The notes under the pieces were generated by a model. That model was not told the origin of the DNA. It saw only the letters and a program-made list of their open reading frames with translations, and made no database searches. From assembly GCF_000012305.1 (NCBI RefSeq), contig NC_007204.1, forward strand, positions 1,054,001-1,118,000: a DNA stretch of 64,000 nucleotides, in the 5' to 3' direction. The stretch's first letter is position 1, and every line of letters starts with the position of its first letter. Below are positions 17,572-27,934 of the stretch, one piece after another. This DNA is from Psychrobacter arcticus 273-4 (GTDB lineage: Bacteria; Pseudomonadota; Gammaproteobacteria; Pseudomonadales; Moraxellaceae). The translations under genes and the position numbers were made by a program.

Positions 17572-17994
17572 TTACTCGGCTAACCATTTAGTAAGCAATT
17601 CATCAATTTCCGCTTTAAACTCTTTGTCTTCGATTTTATTGGCGGTAATTTTTGCATTTTGTAGGCTAGTAATAGCGGCGTCTTTTTGCCCCAATTCAAC
17701 TTGGATAACTGCCATAGAAAACGCAATGGATGACAGATGGTCTTTTGAGTTGATGGCTTTGGCTTTCTCTAGCGCCTTATCATAAATGACTAACGCTTCG
17801 TCTAACTCTGCGGTGAAATCAGCCAAGGTTTCCCATTGTTCTGGGTGGTCTTTATCAGTATTTTCATTGTCAACACAAACTGTTTTTAACTCGCTATATA
17901 GCCAATTAAAGGCTTCTTGATGTCCTTTTCTATCGGCTTCGAGTAGCTTTTCAGCCAAGGTATAAACGGACTTATATATTTTGGTGTTAATCAT
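17572..17994 (-). CDS. Small TPR-like helical protein, unknown function
   Basis: A 140-residue acidic, all-helical protein. Residues about 62-125 (ALVIYDKALEKAKAI ... IAFSMAVIQVELGQKDAAITSLQNAK) have the Ala/Gly/Tyr spacing of two tetratricopeptide repeats. No signal peptide or membrane segment. Start supported by AAGGA 8 bp upstream. It lies 110 bp upstream of the MBL-like gene on the same strand. Likely a cytosolic scaffold-type protein; no specific role can be assigned. Confidence 0.7.
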   Translation of the reverse strand: MINTKIYKSVYTLAEKLLEADRKGHQEAFNWLYSELKTVCVDNENTDKDHPEQWETLADFTAELDEALVIYDKALEKAKAINSKDHLSSIAFSMAVIQVELGQKDAAITSLQNAKITANKIEDKEFKAEIDELLTKWLAE

Positions 17995-18454
17995 GAATCA
18001 CATCCTTTTTAAAATTGAGCATAGCGTTTTAGGTAAAGCGGTAAGCAACATATGGCTGAAACTAGGGGCATAACTGTAGGTAAAATACGGACAAATCGTT
18101 ATTTTAACCCCATTTATGTTACTAGCAAGCGGCATATATAAATAGGGACTGTAAAATAGCACCCTACCTGCGCTGACTCAATAGACGATTGAGTTTATCC
18201 GCTGTTTATTAATGCGCTGCGATGAAAATACAGTTAATAACGTCTTGCTTCACAGCTGCGCCTGTAGAAGCTATCAATGTTGAAAAAGAAGATGTATATT
18301 TAGTATGGATAACGCCGCGTAAACAACATACAGACACCTGAGTGTATTTGCTATTATGATAAAATAACATATTGTTTTTTGCGATACTCCTTATCCCTAT
18401 CACTTTCGCCGATCTAGCCCAAGCTAAAAAGGCCGCTATATAGTCAGCACTATT
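17995..18454. other. 460-bp gap upstream of the MFS transporter
   Basis: No convincing gene. Contains a small inverted repeat (CTCAAT / ATTGAG, 18177-18193). A 64-codon reverse frame here looks accidental because its composition is random and it has no ribosome site. Confidence 0.4.
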
Positions 18455-19732
18455 TTGAATAATACGATTAACAACGATGCTAAAAACAGTACCAATGCAG
18501 ATACTAATACTGATAAGCTATCCAATAAAAATAGCCAAATACCTGATGCACCGTTGCCTTTTGATTCGCCCTCATGGGTATTGAAGATGACTATTGGTCT
18601 GATTGGGATGTTTGCTTTTTTGCAGGTATATTCTATTCAGGCGGTTTTGCCAGTATTGATGATGGATTTTTCAGCCACTGAAGTGCAGGCAGGGATGATT
18701 GTTGGCGCAACAGTGATGGCGATTGCCATTATGTCACCATTTTTGGGGATGCTGTCGGATGCTGTCGGGCGCAAATCCTTTATTGTTGGAGCATTGTTGT
18801 TTTTAGCGATACCCACCGCTTTAATCGCCCAAAGCCCGAGTATAGGCTGGCTTGGCATGTGGCGCTTTATGCAAGGGTTGTCTGTCCCAGGCATCACGGT
18901 GGTGACCATTGCCTATATCGGTGAGGAGTTTGAGGGGCGGGCTGTTACAGAGCTTATGTCATTCTATGTCTCAGGCTCGGTACTGGGCGGCTTTATGGGG
19001 CGGTTTTTACTGGGGCATTTGCATGAGTTTATTGGCTGGCGTCATGGCTACTATGTGATGGCAGCCATGACGCTCATCGGTGCACTCTGGGTTGGTAAGA
19101 TGTTGCCATCATCGCAGCATTTTGTGGCCAATCCAAACTTTCGCTCAGCGATGCAGACACTTGGTGAGCATCTGACCAATCGTTATGTCGTAACGGCATG
19201 TTTGCTAGGTTTTTGCGTGCTTTTTTCGCTCGTGGGCTGCTTTACCTTTATTAATCTGCATCTTGCTGGCACGCCTTATGAGCTTAGCACTGGTGCACTT
19301 GCTAATATTTTTGCGGTGTATTTAATCGGAGTGATTATTACGCCATTGTCGACCACATTATTACGTCGATTTGGAGCAGCACGCACCGTCCGAGTAGCAG
19401 TGATTTTTTCGATGCTCGGGGCGCTATTAACACTGGTCACTCCATTATGGGGTATCGTCGTTGGGCTTGCTATTATGTCGTCAGGCGTCTTTATCACCCA
19501 AGCGGCGACCATCAGTTATATTGCAGTCAATGTCAAAAAAGGTCGCTCATTAGCCTCAGGTTTATATTACATGGCTTATTATGCGGGCGGCACTATGGGC
19601 GCATGGCTATGCGGCATCATTTATGCACGTGGACAATGGTCACTGACTGTTTGGCTATTATTGTTTGTGCAAGTATTGGCACTTTTGGTGGCAAGTTTTG
19701 GCATGATAAAAACAAAACCGCGTCCTGCCTAA
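18455..19732 (+). CDS. MFS transporter (YnfM-like)
   Basis: A 425-residue inner-membrane transporter with about 12 hydrophobic segments. The cytoplasmic loop 2-3 signature is visible as GMLSDAVGRKSF (about 107-118). The first 40 residues are polar Asn/Asp-rich and precede the first membrane helix (MTIGLIGMFAFLQVYS). The start is a TTG with no good ribosome site, so the true start may differ. The overall pattern resembles YnfM-type drug/metabolite exporters; the substrate is unknown. It stands alone upstream of the acyl-CoA ligase. Confidence 0.85.
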   Translation: MNNTINNDAKNSTNADTNTDKLSNKNSQIPDAPLPFDSPSWVLKMTIGLIGMFAFLQVYSIQAVLPVLMMDFSATEVQAGMIVGATVMAIAIMSPFLGMLSDAVGRKSFIVGALLFLAIPTALIAQSPSIGWLGMWRFMQGLSVPGITVVTIAYIGEEFEGRAVTELMSFYVSGSVLGGFMGRFLLGHLHEFIGWRHGYYVMAAMTLIGALWVGKMLPSSQHFVANPNFRSAMQTLGEHLTNRYVVTACLLGFCVLFSLVGCFTFINLHLAGTPYELSTGALANIFAVYLIGVIITPLSTTLLRRFGAARTVRVAVIFSMLGALLTLVTPLWGIVVGLAIMSSGVFITQAATISYIAVNVKKGRSLASGLYYMAYYAGGTMGAWLCGIIYARGQWSLTVWLLLFVQVLALLVASFGMIKTKPRPA

Positions 19733-19985
19733 TACCAGACAAACTAACATAAGAGATAAAATAAGCTATCACAAGCTGAGAGATTGAGAAACGATTATTT
19801 TCGAATACTGAGTATTGTGCTACTTAGGTGTCGTGCCTTTATATGAGGCTAGACATGAGGCTGGATTTTTCTTACTATCAAGAGGTTATTAATAAAAATA
19901 TTACCATGTAATTATGACCGACCGACAGCCAGTCAATCGGTTTTTATCTGCATTCAAAAATACTATAAATAAGGACGTTAAATTT

Positions 19986-21656
19986 ATGTCAAATATCTAT
20001 CACAGTGCGCCATCAGCCTATGATTTTCCGCTGCTGGTTAAGCAGTTATTAAACCGTGCCAAAACCGTATCACAAGATCAAGAAATCGTTTATGCGGATA
20101 AAAAACGCTTTACTTATAAAGACTTGTTTAACCGTATCAATCGCTTGGCGAATGTTTTAGACGGCTTGAACCTTGTTGCTGGTGATGTGGTCGCAGTGAT
20201 GGATTGGGATAGCCATCGCTATCTTGAATCCTACTTCTCAGTGCCGATGTCAGAGTACATTTTGCAGACGGTTAATATCCGACTGTCCCCCGAAAAAATT
20301 CTCTATACCATCAATCATGCGAAGCCTAAAGTGCTGTTACTCAACTCTGAATTTGCGCCATTGGTCAAAGATTATCAATTTGAAAACTCTAGCATTGAGC
20401 ACATCATTTGGCTGGATGATAATGGCGTGACCTCTGATGGGGTATTCGGTGGCAATCAGAACCGCGTCAAAGGTGAGTATGAGGCGCTACTTGCTGCCGC
20501 TGATGACCATTTTGATTTTCCAGATTTTGATGAAAACACCATTGCCACGACTTTTTATACCTCAGGTACGACAGGGGATCCAAAAGGGGTGTTCTTCAGC
20601 CATCGTCAGTTGGTACTGCATACGCTGACTGAAGCGGCATCCATTGGCATGTTGCCAAACAAGCAAGGAGTCAGCTATGGCGATGTGTATATGCCCATGA
20701 CGCCGATGTTCCATGTCCATGCGTGGGGTTTTCCGTTTACGGCTACTATGACGGGTCTCAAGCAAGTATATCCTGGGCGTTATGCACCGAATCTGTTGAT
20801 GGATTTGATTATCAATGAAAAGGTCAGTATCACCCATTGTGTACCGACGATTTTGCAAATGGTACTCAAAGAAGCGCAAGACCGTGATGCCAGCTTTAAT
20901 GGTCTAAAAATGATTATTGGTGGTTCACGATTAACTGAGGGCTTGGCAAAAGCGGCGATGGATCAGGGTATCGAGGTATATACCGGTTACGGTATGTCGG
21001 AGACAGCGCCTTTGATTAGCTTGACGGATTTTAGTCTTAATGAGCCGCTGCTGAGTGAAGAAGAGGATATTGCTCGCCGCTGTATGACTGGTAAACCTGT
21101 GCTTATGGTAGATGCCCAAGTGTGGGGAGAAAGCAATCAGCCAGTCGGTACTGGTCAAGAAAATACAGGCGAGCTGGTATTACGAGCACCGTGGTTGACC
21201 CAAAGCTATCTAAAAAATGACGACGCTGGCAAAGAACTGTGGGAAAACGGTTATATGCACACCCAAGACATTGCCTATATACGCCCTGATGGCTATATTA
21301 AAATCACGGATCGCTTAAAAGACGTGATTAAATCAGGTGGCGAGTGGATATCCTCGCTAGAGATTGAGACGATTTTATCGCTACATCCTGCGGTGGCGGA
21401 TGTGTCCGTGATTGGCGTACGTGATAAGCAATGGGGCGAGCGTCCACTAGCATTGGTTGTACTCAAATCAAATTGCCAAGATACCAAAGTCGATGACATC
21501 AAAGCGCTGGCTGAGCAGGCAGTGGCCCGCGGCATCATTCCAAAATACGGTGTGCCCAGTCAGTTTAAGTTTGTCGATGAGCTACCAAAGACCTCTGTTG
21601 GTAAACATGACAAAAAAGTGATGCGTGAGATGTATGCCAATCAGTCCGAGGTATAG
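19986..21656 (+). CDS. Medium/long-chain fatty acyl-CoA ligase (AlkK-like)
   Basis: A 556-residue AMP-forming enzyme that activates a fatty acid to its acyl-CoA. The P-loop YTSGTTGDPKGV is at about 193-204, MFHVHAWGFPF at about 242-252 is typical of AlkK-type ligases, YGMSETAP at about 338-345 binds adenine, and the hinge ITDRLKDVIKSGGEW is followed by the catalytic Lys in TSVGKHDKK near the C terminus. The start at 19986 has AAGGA 10 bp upstream; an upstream in-frame ATG at 19914 lacks a site. Followed by a strong terminator. Confidence 0.9.
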   Translation: MSNIYHSAPSAYDFPLLVKQLLNRAKTVSQDQEIVYADKKRFTYKDLFNRINRLANVLDGLNLVAGDVVAVMDWDSHRYLESYFSVPMSEYILQTVNIRLSPEKILYTINHAKPKVLLLNSEFAPLVKDYQFENSSIEHIIWLDDNGVTSDGVFGGNQNRVKGEYEALLAAADDHFDFPDFDENTIATTFYTSGTTGDPKGVFFSHRQLVLHTLTEAASIGMLPNKQGVSYGDVYMPMTPMFHVHAWGFPFTATMTGLKQVYPGRYAPNLLMDLIINEKVSITHCVPTILQMVLKEAQDRDASFNGLKMIIGGSRLTEGLAKAAMDQGIEVYTGYGMSETAPLISLTDFSLNEPLLSEEEDIARRCMTGKPVLMVDAQVWGESNQPVGTGQENTGELVLRAPWLTQSYLKNDDAGKELWENGYMHTQDIAYIRPDGYIKITDRLKDVIKSGGEWISSLEIETILSLHPAVADVSVIGVRDKQWGERPLALVVLKSNCQDTKVDDIKALAEQAVARGIIPKYGVPSQFKFVDELPKTSVGKHDKKVMREMYANQSEV

Positions 21657-21733
21657 ATTTTTTAAAGCGGCGCAACTATTGAGCAGATAACGGGCTTAAT
21701 AGTTGACCTTTATGATTGGCTCTGCTACAGTTT

Positions 21734-21761
21734 AAACCGATACAAATCGTATCGGTTTTTT
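21734..21761 (+). terminator. Terminator of the acyl-CoA ligase gene
   Basis: Perfect 10-bp stem AAACCGATAC / GTATCGGTTT, 5-nt loop, then TTTT. Confidence 0.85.
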
Positions 21762-21850
21762 AGTTTTGGCAAGGATGGCCAGTCTTATATTATGATATTA
21801 TCGGACACATCATATCGCATCACCCATCATTTATGCTAAGGACAGCTATT

Positions 21851-23896
21851 ATGAGCGCGCAAACCGCCACTGCAGTGACCAATCAAACGTCAACCCAAAC
21901 GTTTCAGAAACCAACTACCACTCAAAACTTTGCTGATATTTATCAGTCTTCTATTGAAAACAAAGAGCAGTTTTGGGCAGAGCAAGCTAAGCGTATCTAT
22001 TGGCACAAAGAGCCTGAGCAGATTCTTGATGACAGTAATTTGCCATTTGCGCAGTGGTTTGTCGGCGGCGAAACCAATCTTTGTTATAACTGTGTCGATC
22101 GTCACCTTGAAGAACGTGCAGAGCAAGATGCCTTTATTTGGCTGTCATCAGAGATTAATCAAGAACTCATAGAAACATATCCTGCTGTGATCGATGCTTT
22201 TAAAGACTTGGGGAATAACGTTGAGTTTTATACCGACTATACTAAGCGCCGTTTGACTTATAATGACCTTTATAAAGAAGTTAATTATTTTGCAGACGTA
22301 TTAAAGCGTCACGGTATTGAGAAGGGCGATCGTGTCATCATTTATATGCCGATGATTTTAGAGGCAGCTTATGCAATGCTCGCATGTGCGCGTATCGGTG
22401 CGGTGCATTCAGTGGTATTTGGCGGCTTTGCTGCGCATAACTTAGCCATTCGTATGGATGATGCTGAAGCAAAAATGGTCATCACGGTAGATGCAGGTTT
22501 GCGTGGTGGTAAAGTCATAAATTATAAGAGCCTTGTCAATCAAGGTATTGAGCAGGCGGCTGTTAAGCCTGAGCATGTATTGGTGGTCAATCGTGGTATT
22601 TTGCCATTTGAAGTAAAAGAGCTGGATGTGGACTATGCCACTGAGCGTCGAATCAGCTGTGAAGCCAATGTTATCGTCGAGCCAGTATGGCTTGAGTCCA
22701 ATACGCCATCGTATCTGCTTTATACTTCTGGTACGACGGGCACACCCAAAGGCGTGCAGCGTGATACTGGCGGTCATGCGGTAGCACTGACTACATCGAT
22801 GGATTATATATATGATGGTAAGGCAGGCGAGACGTTTTGGGCGATATCTGATATCGGTTGGGCAGTTGGGCATTCTTATACCATCTATGCGCCATTGCTC
22901 GCTGGCATGACCAGTATCATATATGAAGGCTTGCCTCATCAACCCAATCCTGGTATTTGGTGGCGAATTGTGGAAGCCAACAAGGTCAATATTTTGTTCA
23001 CTGCGCCGACCGGTGTGCGTATGCTTAAAAAACAAGATGAGACATGGATGACGCGCTACGATGTCTCAAGCGTCAAATCGTTCTTTTTGGCAGGTGAGCC
23101 ACTAGATGAATCTACTGCCAGTTGGCTGACCAAGCATTTAGGCGTACCGATTTTAGACCACTATTGGCAGACGGAATCGGGTTGGCCTATTTTGAGTAAT
23201 ACGCCCAGATTTAATGATAAACCGCATAAACAAGGCTCGCCTGGTTATCCTATGTACGGCTACGATGCACAGGTTATCAATGAAGAAACCGGCGAGCCGT
23301 GTAAAGCGGGTGAAAAAGGTTTGCTTGCGATTCGCGCACCCTTACCACCGGGCTGTTTAACCACGGTTTGGCGTAATGATAAGCGCTTTATTGACAGCTA
23401 TTTTAGCTTAGCAGATAGCAATCAATATTCGACGTCAGACTATGCCGTGGTCGATGAAGATGGTTATTTTCATATTCTTGGTCGTACCGATGATGTCATC
23501 AACGTCGCCGGGCATAGACTGGGCACCCAAGAGATTGAAGAGGCGATCAGTAGGCATGCAGAGGTCGCAGAGTGTGCGGTTGTGGGTATTCAAGATGAGC
23601 TAAAGGGCGAGCTACCGATTGCTTTTTGTGTGCTCAAAGATTATGAACTGGTGGCAACGACTGAAAATCGTTTCCGCCTTGAGCAGCAAGTGATTGGCGC
23701 GGTGGTAAAATCCTTGGGCGGTATTGCAAGGCCTGCAGCGATCTATTTCCCGCAAGCACTACCAAAGACGCGCTCTGGCAAGATCCTGCGCCGTGCCATT
23801 CGGGCATTAGCAGAGAATAAACCCACTGGTGATATGTCTACCCTTGATAACCCAACGGCTATCGATGCGGTCAAGCAATCAATGAAAGATTACTAA
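21851..23896 (+). CDS. prpE: Propionate-CoA ligase PrpE
   Basis: A 681-residue AMP-forming acyl-CoA synthetase that activates propionate. The N-terminal ACS domain (FWAEQAKRIYWHKEPEQIL), P-loop LYTSGTTGTPKGVQRDTGG (about 294-312), WAISDIGWAVGHSY, YWQTESGW (about 438-445) and the C-terminal GRTDDVINVAGHRLG and TRSGKILRR (catalytic Lys) are all present and of PrpE/AcsA type; QRDTGGHAVAL is characteristic of PrpE. The start at 21851 has AAGGA 8 bp upstream. The product propionyl-CoA links with the adjacent valine-catabolism genes, whose MmsA also yields propionyl-CoA. Confidence 0.92.
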   Translation: MSAQTATAVTNQTSTQTFQKPTTTQNFADIYQSSIENKEQFWAEQAKRIYWHKEPEQILDDSNLPFAQWFVGGETNLCYNCVDRHLEERAEQDAFIWLSSEINQELIETYPAVIDAFKDLGNNVEFYTDYTKRRLTYNDLYKEVNYFADVLKRHGIEKGDRVIIYMPMILEAAYAMLACARIGAVHSVVFGGFAAHNLAIRMDDAEAKMVITVDAGLRGGKVINYKSLVNQGIEQAAVKPEHVLVVNRGILPFEVKELDVDYATERRISCEANVIVEPVWLESNTPSYLLYTSGTTGTPKGVQRDTGGHAVALTTSMDYIYDGKAGETFWAISDIGWAVGHSYTIYAPLLAGMTSIIYEGLPHQPNPGIWWRIVEANKVNILFTAPTGVRMLKKQDETWMTRYDVSSVKSFFLAGEPLDESTASWLTKHLGVPILDHYWQTESGWPILSNTPRFNDKPHKQGSPGYPMYGYDAQVINEETGEPCKAGEKGLLAIRAPLPPGCLTTVWRNDKRFIDSYFSLADSNQYSTSDYAVVDEDGYFHILGRTDDVINVAGHRLGTQEIEEAISRHAEVAECAVVGIQDELKGELPIAFCVLKDYELVATTENRFRLEQQVIGAVVKSLGGIARPAAIYFPQALPKTRSGKILRRAIRALAENKPTGDMSTLDNPTAIDAVKQSMKDY

Positions 23897-23924
23897 GCAT
23901 GTTTTAGAATCTCGTTTATCTGAA

Positions 23925-23955
23925 AGAGCTCATGAATATTCATGAGTTCTTTTTT
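23925..23955 (+). terminator. prpE terminator
   Basis: Near-perfect stem AGAGCTCATGAAT / ATTCATGAGTTCT followed by TTTTT. Confidence 0.85.
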
Positions 23956-24180
23956 ATTGGTTTTAATCATTTGATGAAATTAGTAGATAAGTCATACAGT
24001 GACATTAACTTTGTTAAAAGAATCATAAAGGGCTTGACCCTAAAATTGTTTTATTGGTATAGTTAATAACGATACGAAATAAATCATTTTAAAATTATAT
24101 AATAAAATGATAAATTCAAAACCTTCAATATTCTAAGACGTCATCTAATGGCAGTCTTGCTAACAAGATAAGGATATCTT

Positions 24181-25665
24181 ATGCACCACGTTAAGCAGCT
24201 CATCAATGGTCAGTTCGTTGATTCTAATACTAGCGAATGGATTGACATTACCGATCCTGCCACTCAAGAAGTTATCGCTAAAGTTCCGCAAACCACAGAC
24301 GATGAAATCAATCAAGCCGTCGCTGCCGCTCAAAAAGCTTTTCAAACATGGCGTAAGACCCCAATCACCACGCGTGCGCGTATCTTCTTAAGGTATCAAG
24401 CACTCATTCGTGATCATATGGATGAGCTGGCAGAAATCTTGACTGCAGAGCAGGGCAAAACGATTGCTGATGCGCGTGGTGATGTATTTCGTGGTTTAGA
24501 AGTGGTGGAGCATGCTGCTGGGATTGCGAATTTGCAGATTGGCGACTTCGTTGAAAATGTCGCTTCAGGCGTTGACACTTACAGCATCTGGCAGCCACTT
24601 GGCGTCTGCGCAGGTATCACACCGTTTAACTTTCCAGCGATGATTCCACTGTGGATGTTCCCAATGGCGATTGCCACGGGTAACACTTTTATCCTAAAGC
24701 CTTCTGAGCAAGACCCAATGGTGACCATGCGTTTAGTTGAGCTTGCGGTTGAAGCGGGCGTGCCTGAAGGGGTGCTAAACGTCGTGCATGGCGGCAAAGC
24801 CACAGTTGACGCGATTTGTGATCATCCGGATATTAAAGCAGTCTCTTTTGTTGGTTCGACCAACGTCGGTAAACATGTTTATGAGCGTGCCAGTCAATCA
24901 GGCAAACGCGCACAGTGTATGATGGGTGCAAAAAACCATGGCGTTATCTTGCCGGATGCTAATAAAGAGCAAACACTCAATCAGCTAGCAGGTGCGGCAT
25001 TTGGCGCTGCTGGTCAACGTTGTATGGCGCTGTCTGTTGTTGTCCTTGTCGGTGCCGCTGGTGAGTGGATTGATGACATTAAGGCCAAAGCAGAGGGTTT
25101 AATTGTCTCAGCAGGTAAGCACGATAAAGATTTGGGTCCACTGATTTCTCCTGCGGCAAAAGCGCGTGTTGAGCATTTGATTGGCACAGGGGTAGAAGAA
25201 GGGGCGAGCTTGATACTTGATGGTCGTGGCATTACAGTTGAGGGTTATGAGAAGGGCAATTTTGTTGGTCCAACTATCTTTGATAATGTCACAAGCGACA
25301 TGCAAATTTATCAGCAAGAAATCTTTGGACCTGTTCTGTGTATCATGCGTGCCAACAGCTTAGATGAAGCGATTGAGCTACTCAATGCCAATCCGCATGG
25401 TAATGGTACGGCTATCTTCACTCAGTCAGGGGCTGCGGCGCATAAATTTCAACAAGACATTCAGGTTGGTCAAATCGGTATTAACTTGCCGATTCCTGTG
25501 CCACTACCGATGTTCTCGTTTTCAGGCTCACGCGCTAGTAAGCTTGGTGATTTGGGTCCTTATGGTAAGCAAGCGGTGCAATTTTATACCCAAACCAAGA
25601 CCGTTACGGCGCGCTGGTTTGATGATGAAGCAAGTCGCGGCGTCAACACGACTATTTCAATTTAA
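24181..25665 (+). CDS. mmsA: Methylmalonate-semialdehyde dehydrogenase (CoA-acylating)
   Basis: A 494-residue aldehyde dehydrogenase that turns methylmalonate semialdehyde into propionyl-CoA with NAD+ and CoA, the last step of valine breakdown. [19 protein letters not shown] (about 140-158), [24 protein letters not shown] (about 221-237) and the catalytic Cys in [10 protein letters not shown] (about 281) are characteristic of MmsA rather than other ALDHs. Full length. It opens a five-gene valine-catabolic run, but a MITE-like element starts 13 bp after its stop. Confidence 0.95.
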   Translation: MHHVKQLINGQFVDSNTSEWIDITDPATQEVIAKVPQTTDDEINQAVAAAQKAFQTWRKTPITTRARIFLRYQALIRDHMDELAEILTAEQGKTIADARGDVFRGLEVVEHAAGIANLQIGDFVENVASGVDTYSIWQPLGVCAGITPFNFPAMIPLWMFPMAIATGNTFILKPSEQDPMVTMRLVELAVEAGVPEGVLNVVHGGKATVDAICDHPDIKAVSFVGSTNVGKHVYERASQSGKRAQCMMGAKNHGVILPDANKEQTLNQLAGAAFGAAGQRCMALSVVVLVGAAGEWIDDIKAKAEGLIVSAGKHDKDLGPLISPAAKARVEHLIGTGVEEGASLILDGRGITVEGYEKGNFVGPTIFDNVTSDMQIYQQEIFGPVLCIMRANSLDEAIELLNANPHGNGTAIFTQSGAAAHKFQQDIQVGQIGINLPIPVPLPMFSFSGSRASKLGDLGPYGKQAVQFYTQTKTVTARWFDDEASRGVNTTISI

Positions 25666-25677
25666 TGCTGAGTCACC

Positions 25678-25815
25678 TATAGTTGAAATACTTTAAAGTC
25701 GCTACCGTATTGCTGGTGTAAATTTTTTGCAGACTCTGTCTGCGTAGGCACAGCAAGCAAGAAAAATTTGCACCAGCAGTATGTGTTGTATCGATATTAC
25801 TTTTCACCGACTATA
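25678..25815 (+). repeat. MITE-like element, sub-type I (138 bp), between mmsA and acd
   Basis: Ends TATAGTTGAAATACTTTAAA and CTTTTCACCGACTATA; core GCAGACTCTGTCTGCGTAGG. It lies 13 bp after mmsA and 50 bp before the acyl-CoA dehydrogenase start, splitting the catabolic run. Confidence 0.9.
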
Positions 25816-25864
25816 TATTTGCACTGACGACTTAACATACCCTATTCAGCACAAGGATGACCCC

Positions 25865-27025
25865 ATGGATTTTTCATTAACCGATGACCAAATTGCCTTT
25901 CGCCAAACTGCCAGACAGTTTGCCCAAAAAGAGCTTAAGCCCAATGCCGCTGAATGGGATCGCACCTCGCATTTCCCAATAGATGTCATCAAAAAATCAG
26001 GCGAGCTTGGATTTTTAGGGTTATATGCCAACCCTGAGTATGATGGCTTGGGTCTGCCGCGTTTAGATTCTGCCATGGTTTTTGAAGAGCTAGCATGGGG
26101 TGATACCGCGGTGGCTGCTTATATGAGTATTCATAATATGGCAGGCTGGATGATCGGTGAGTTTGGTAGCGATGCGTTGTGCAAGAAATATTTGCCCAAC
26201 ATGGTCAGCGGCGAATGGCTGGGCAGTTATTGTTTGACGGAACCCAATGCCGGTTCTGATGCTGCATCACTGCGTACCAAAGCTGATAAGCAAGGCGAGT
26301 ATTATGTCCTTAACGGCGAAAAAACCTTTATTTCAGGTGCAGGCTCAACCGATGTATTGGTCGTTATGGCTCGTACGGGCGGCGCAGGACCAAAGGGGAT
26401 TTCAGCATTCGTCGTTGATGCAGACAGTGCTGGTATTGAATACGGCAAAAACGAGCATAAAATGGGCTGGAAGGCCCAGCCAACACGGACGATTAGCTTT
26501 AAAGATGTCAAAGTTCCAGTAGAAAACCTCATCGGCGAAGAAGGTCAAGGTTTCCGTATCGCCATGAAAGGACTTGATGGTGGCCGGATTAATATTGGTA
26601 TCTGTGCGGTAGGGACAGCGCAAGCGGCGCTAGAGACAGCGACCAATTACGTCCAAGAGCGCAGTCAGTTTGGCAGCCCGATTGCCAGCTTACAGTCGGT
26701 ACAGTTTAAGCTTGCCGATATGCTGACTCAAACCATTACCGCACGGCAAATGCTCTATTTAGCGGCCAGTAAAGTCGACAATAATGATGTGCAAGCCTCT
26801 ACTTATTGCGCGATGGCAAAGCGTTTATCGACGGATCTTTGTTTTGATGTCGCCAACGAAGCTTTGCAGCTGCATGGTGGCTACGGTTATCTCAATGAGT
26901 ATCCGCTTGAGCGTCATGTGCGAGATTTGCGCGTGCATCAGATTTTGGAAGGCACCAATGAGATTATGCGCGTGATTGTCTCGCGTCAGCTCTTACAAGA
27001 CGAGGCACTGAGCCAACTGCGTTAA
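25865..27025 (+). CDS. Acyl-CoA dehydrogenase (probable isobutyryl-CoA dehydrogenase)
   Basis: A 386-residue FAD enzyme oxidising an acyl-CoA to the 2-enoyl-CoA. CLTEPNAGSDAASLRT (about 123-138) and FISGAGSTDVLVVMARTG bind FAD, and ALQLHGGYGYLNEYPLERHVRD (about 336-357) and the catalytic Glu region ILEGTNEIMRVI (about 364) complete the fold. Context (mmsA, HIBYL-CoA hydrolase, mmsB) points to isobutyryl-CoA as substrate. The start at 25865 has AAGGA 7 bp upstream; the frame stays open back into the MITE-like element but that part is not coding. Confidence 0.92.
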   Translation: MDFSLTDDQIAFRQTARQFAQKELKPNAAEWDRTSHFPIDVIKKSGELGFLGLYANPEYDGLGLPRLDSAMVFEELAWGDTAVAAYMSIHNMAGWMIGEFGSDALCKKYLPNMVSGEWLGSYCLTEPNAGSDAASLRTKADKQGEYYVLNGEKTFISGAGSTDVLVVMARTGGAGPKGISAFVVDADSAGIEYGKNEHKMGWKAQPTRTISFKDVKVPVENLIGEEGQGFRIAMKGLDGGRINIGICAVGTAQAALETATNYVQERSQFGSPIASLQSVQFKLADMLTQTITARQMLYLAASKVDNNDVQASTYCAMAKRLSTDLCFDVANEALQLHGGYGYLNEYPLERHVRDLRVHQILEGTNEIMRVIVSRQLLQDEALSQLR

Positions 27026-27070
27026 CCTGTTTATATGAATAAAATGATTTTATGATAAGGATGTTTGATC

Positions 27071-27853
27071 ATGACGGATTATACCAACTTAAAACTATCG
27101 ATTGATGGCCATACTGCAACGCTAACCCTAAATAACCCACCTGCTCATACGTGGACGATGGACAGTCTCAAGGCGCTTAAGCAGCTGGTCACTGATCTCA
27201 ATGCCAATGATGAGGTATATGCCTTAATTATACATGGCGATGGCGAAAAGTTCTTTTCGGCGGGTGCTGATTTAAATAATTTTGCAGATGGTGATAAAGG
27301 TCGTGCGATCAGTATGGCGATAGCCTTTGGTGAAGCATTTGAGGCGCTGTCAGCCTATCGCGGCGTTAGTATCGCGGTTATCAATGGTTATGCGATGGGC
27401 GGTGGTCTTGAGTGTGCGCTCGCTTGTGATATCCGTATCGCAGAAGACCATGCCCAAATGGCGCTACCTGAAGCAGGTGTTGGTTTATTGCCATGTGCCG
27501 GTGGTACACAAAATCTAACGGCCTTAGTGGGCGAGGGCTGGGCAAAGCGCATGATATTATGCGGCGAGCGCGTCGATGCCCAAACCGCACTTCGCATTGG
27601 CTTAGTCGAAGAAGTTGCTGCGAAAGGTGAAGGATTACAAGTAGCTCAGGCATTGGCGCAAAAAGTCGCTAAGCAATCACCGGTTGCGGTCAGTTATTCT
27701 AAAGCGCTTATCCAAGCAGCAAGACACACACCACCTGCGAAAAACCTTATTCATGAGCGTGAAGCTTTTGTTAAATTATTTGATACTGAAGATCAGCGTG
27801 AAGGTGTGCAAGCGTTCTTAGAAAAGCGTAAGCCTGTTTGGCAAAATAAGTAA
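27071..27853 (+). CDS. Enoyl-CoA hydratase (valine pathway)
   Basis: A 260-residue crotonase-fold enzyme that hydrates 2-enoyl-CoA, here presumably methacrylyl-CoA. The oxyanion-hole motifs are visible: FSAGADLNNF at about 60-69 and GYAMGGGLECALACDIRIA at about 104-122. The catalytic Glu pair maps to the ALPEAGVGLLPCAGG region (about 134-148). Start at 27071 preceded by AAGGA 10 bp upstream. A TTG 6 bp earlier is less likely. It begins 45 bp after the dehydrogenase and is co-oriented with the whole run. Confidence 0.9.
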   Translation: MTDYTNLKLSIDGHTATLTLNNPPAHTWTMDSLKALKQLVTDLNANDEVYALIIHGDGEKFFSAGADLNNFADGDKGRAISMAIAFGEAFEALSAYRGVSIAVINGYAMGGGLECALACDIRIAEDHAQMALPEAGVGLLPCAGGTQNLTALVGEGWAKRMILCGERVDAQTALRIGLVEEVAAKGEGLQVAQALAQKVAKQSPVAVSYSKALIQAARHTPPAKNLIHEREAFVKLFDTEDQREGVQAFLEKRKPVWQNK

Positions 27854-27934
27854 ACGATACTTCAGTTATTTTAACCAACAGTCAGTTTAACCAAAATAAT
27901 ATTTTCTCACTTTTTCATTTTGTAGGTCACTTTT

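Noticed and set aside
18209..18403. 64-codon reverse ORF before the MFS gene
   Set aside because: No ribosome site, random composition, and no recognisable pattern.
19914..19985. Longer start of the acyl-CoA ligase
   Set aside because: The upstream ATG has no ribosome site while the ATG at 19986 has AAGGA at good distance and gives the family N terminus.
25781..25864. Acyl-CoA dehydrogenase start inside the MITE-like element
   Set aside because: The frame is open but the native start at 25865 has AAGGA and the family start MDFSLTDDQ.
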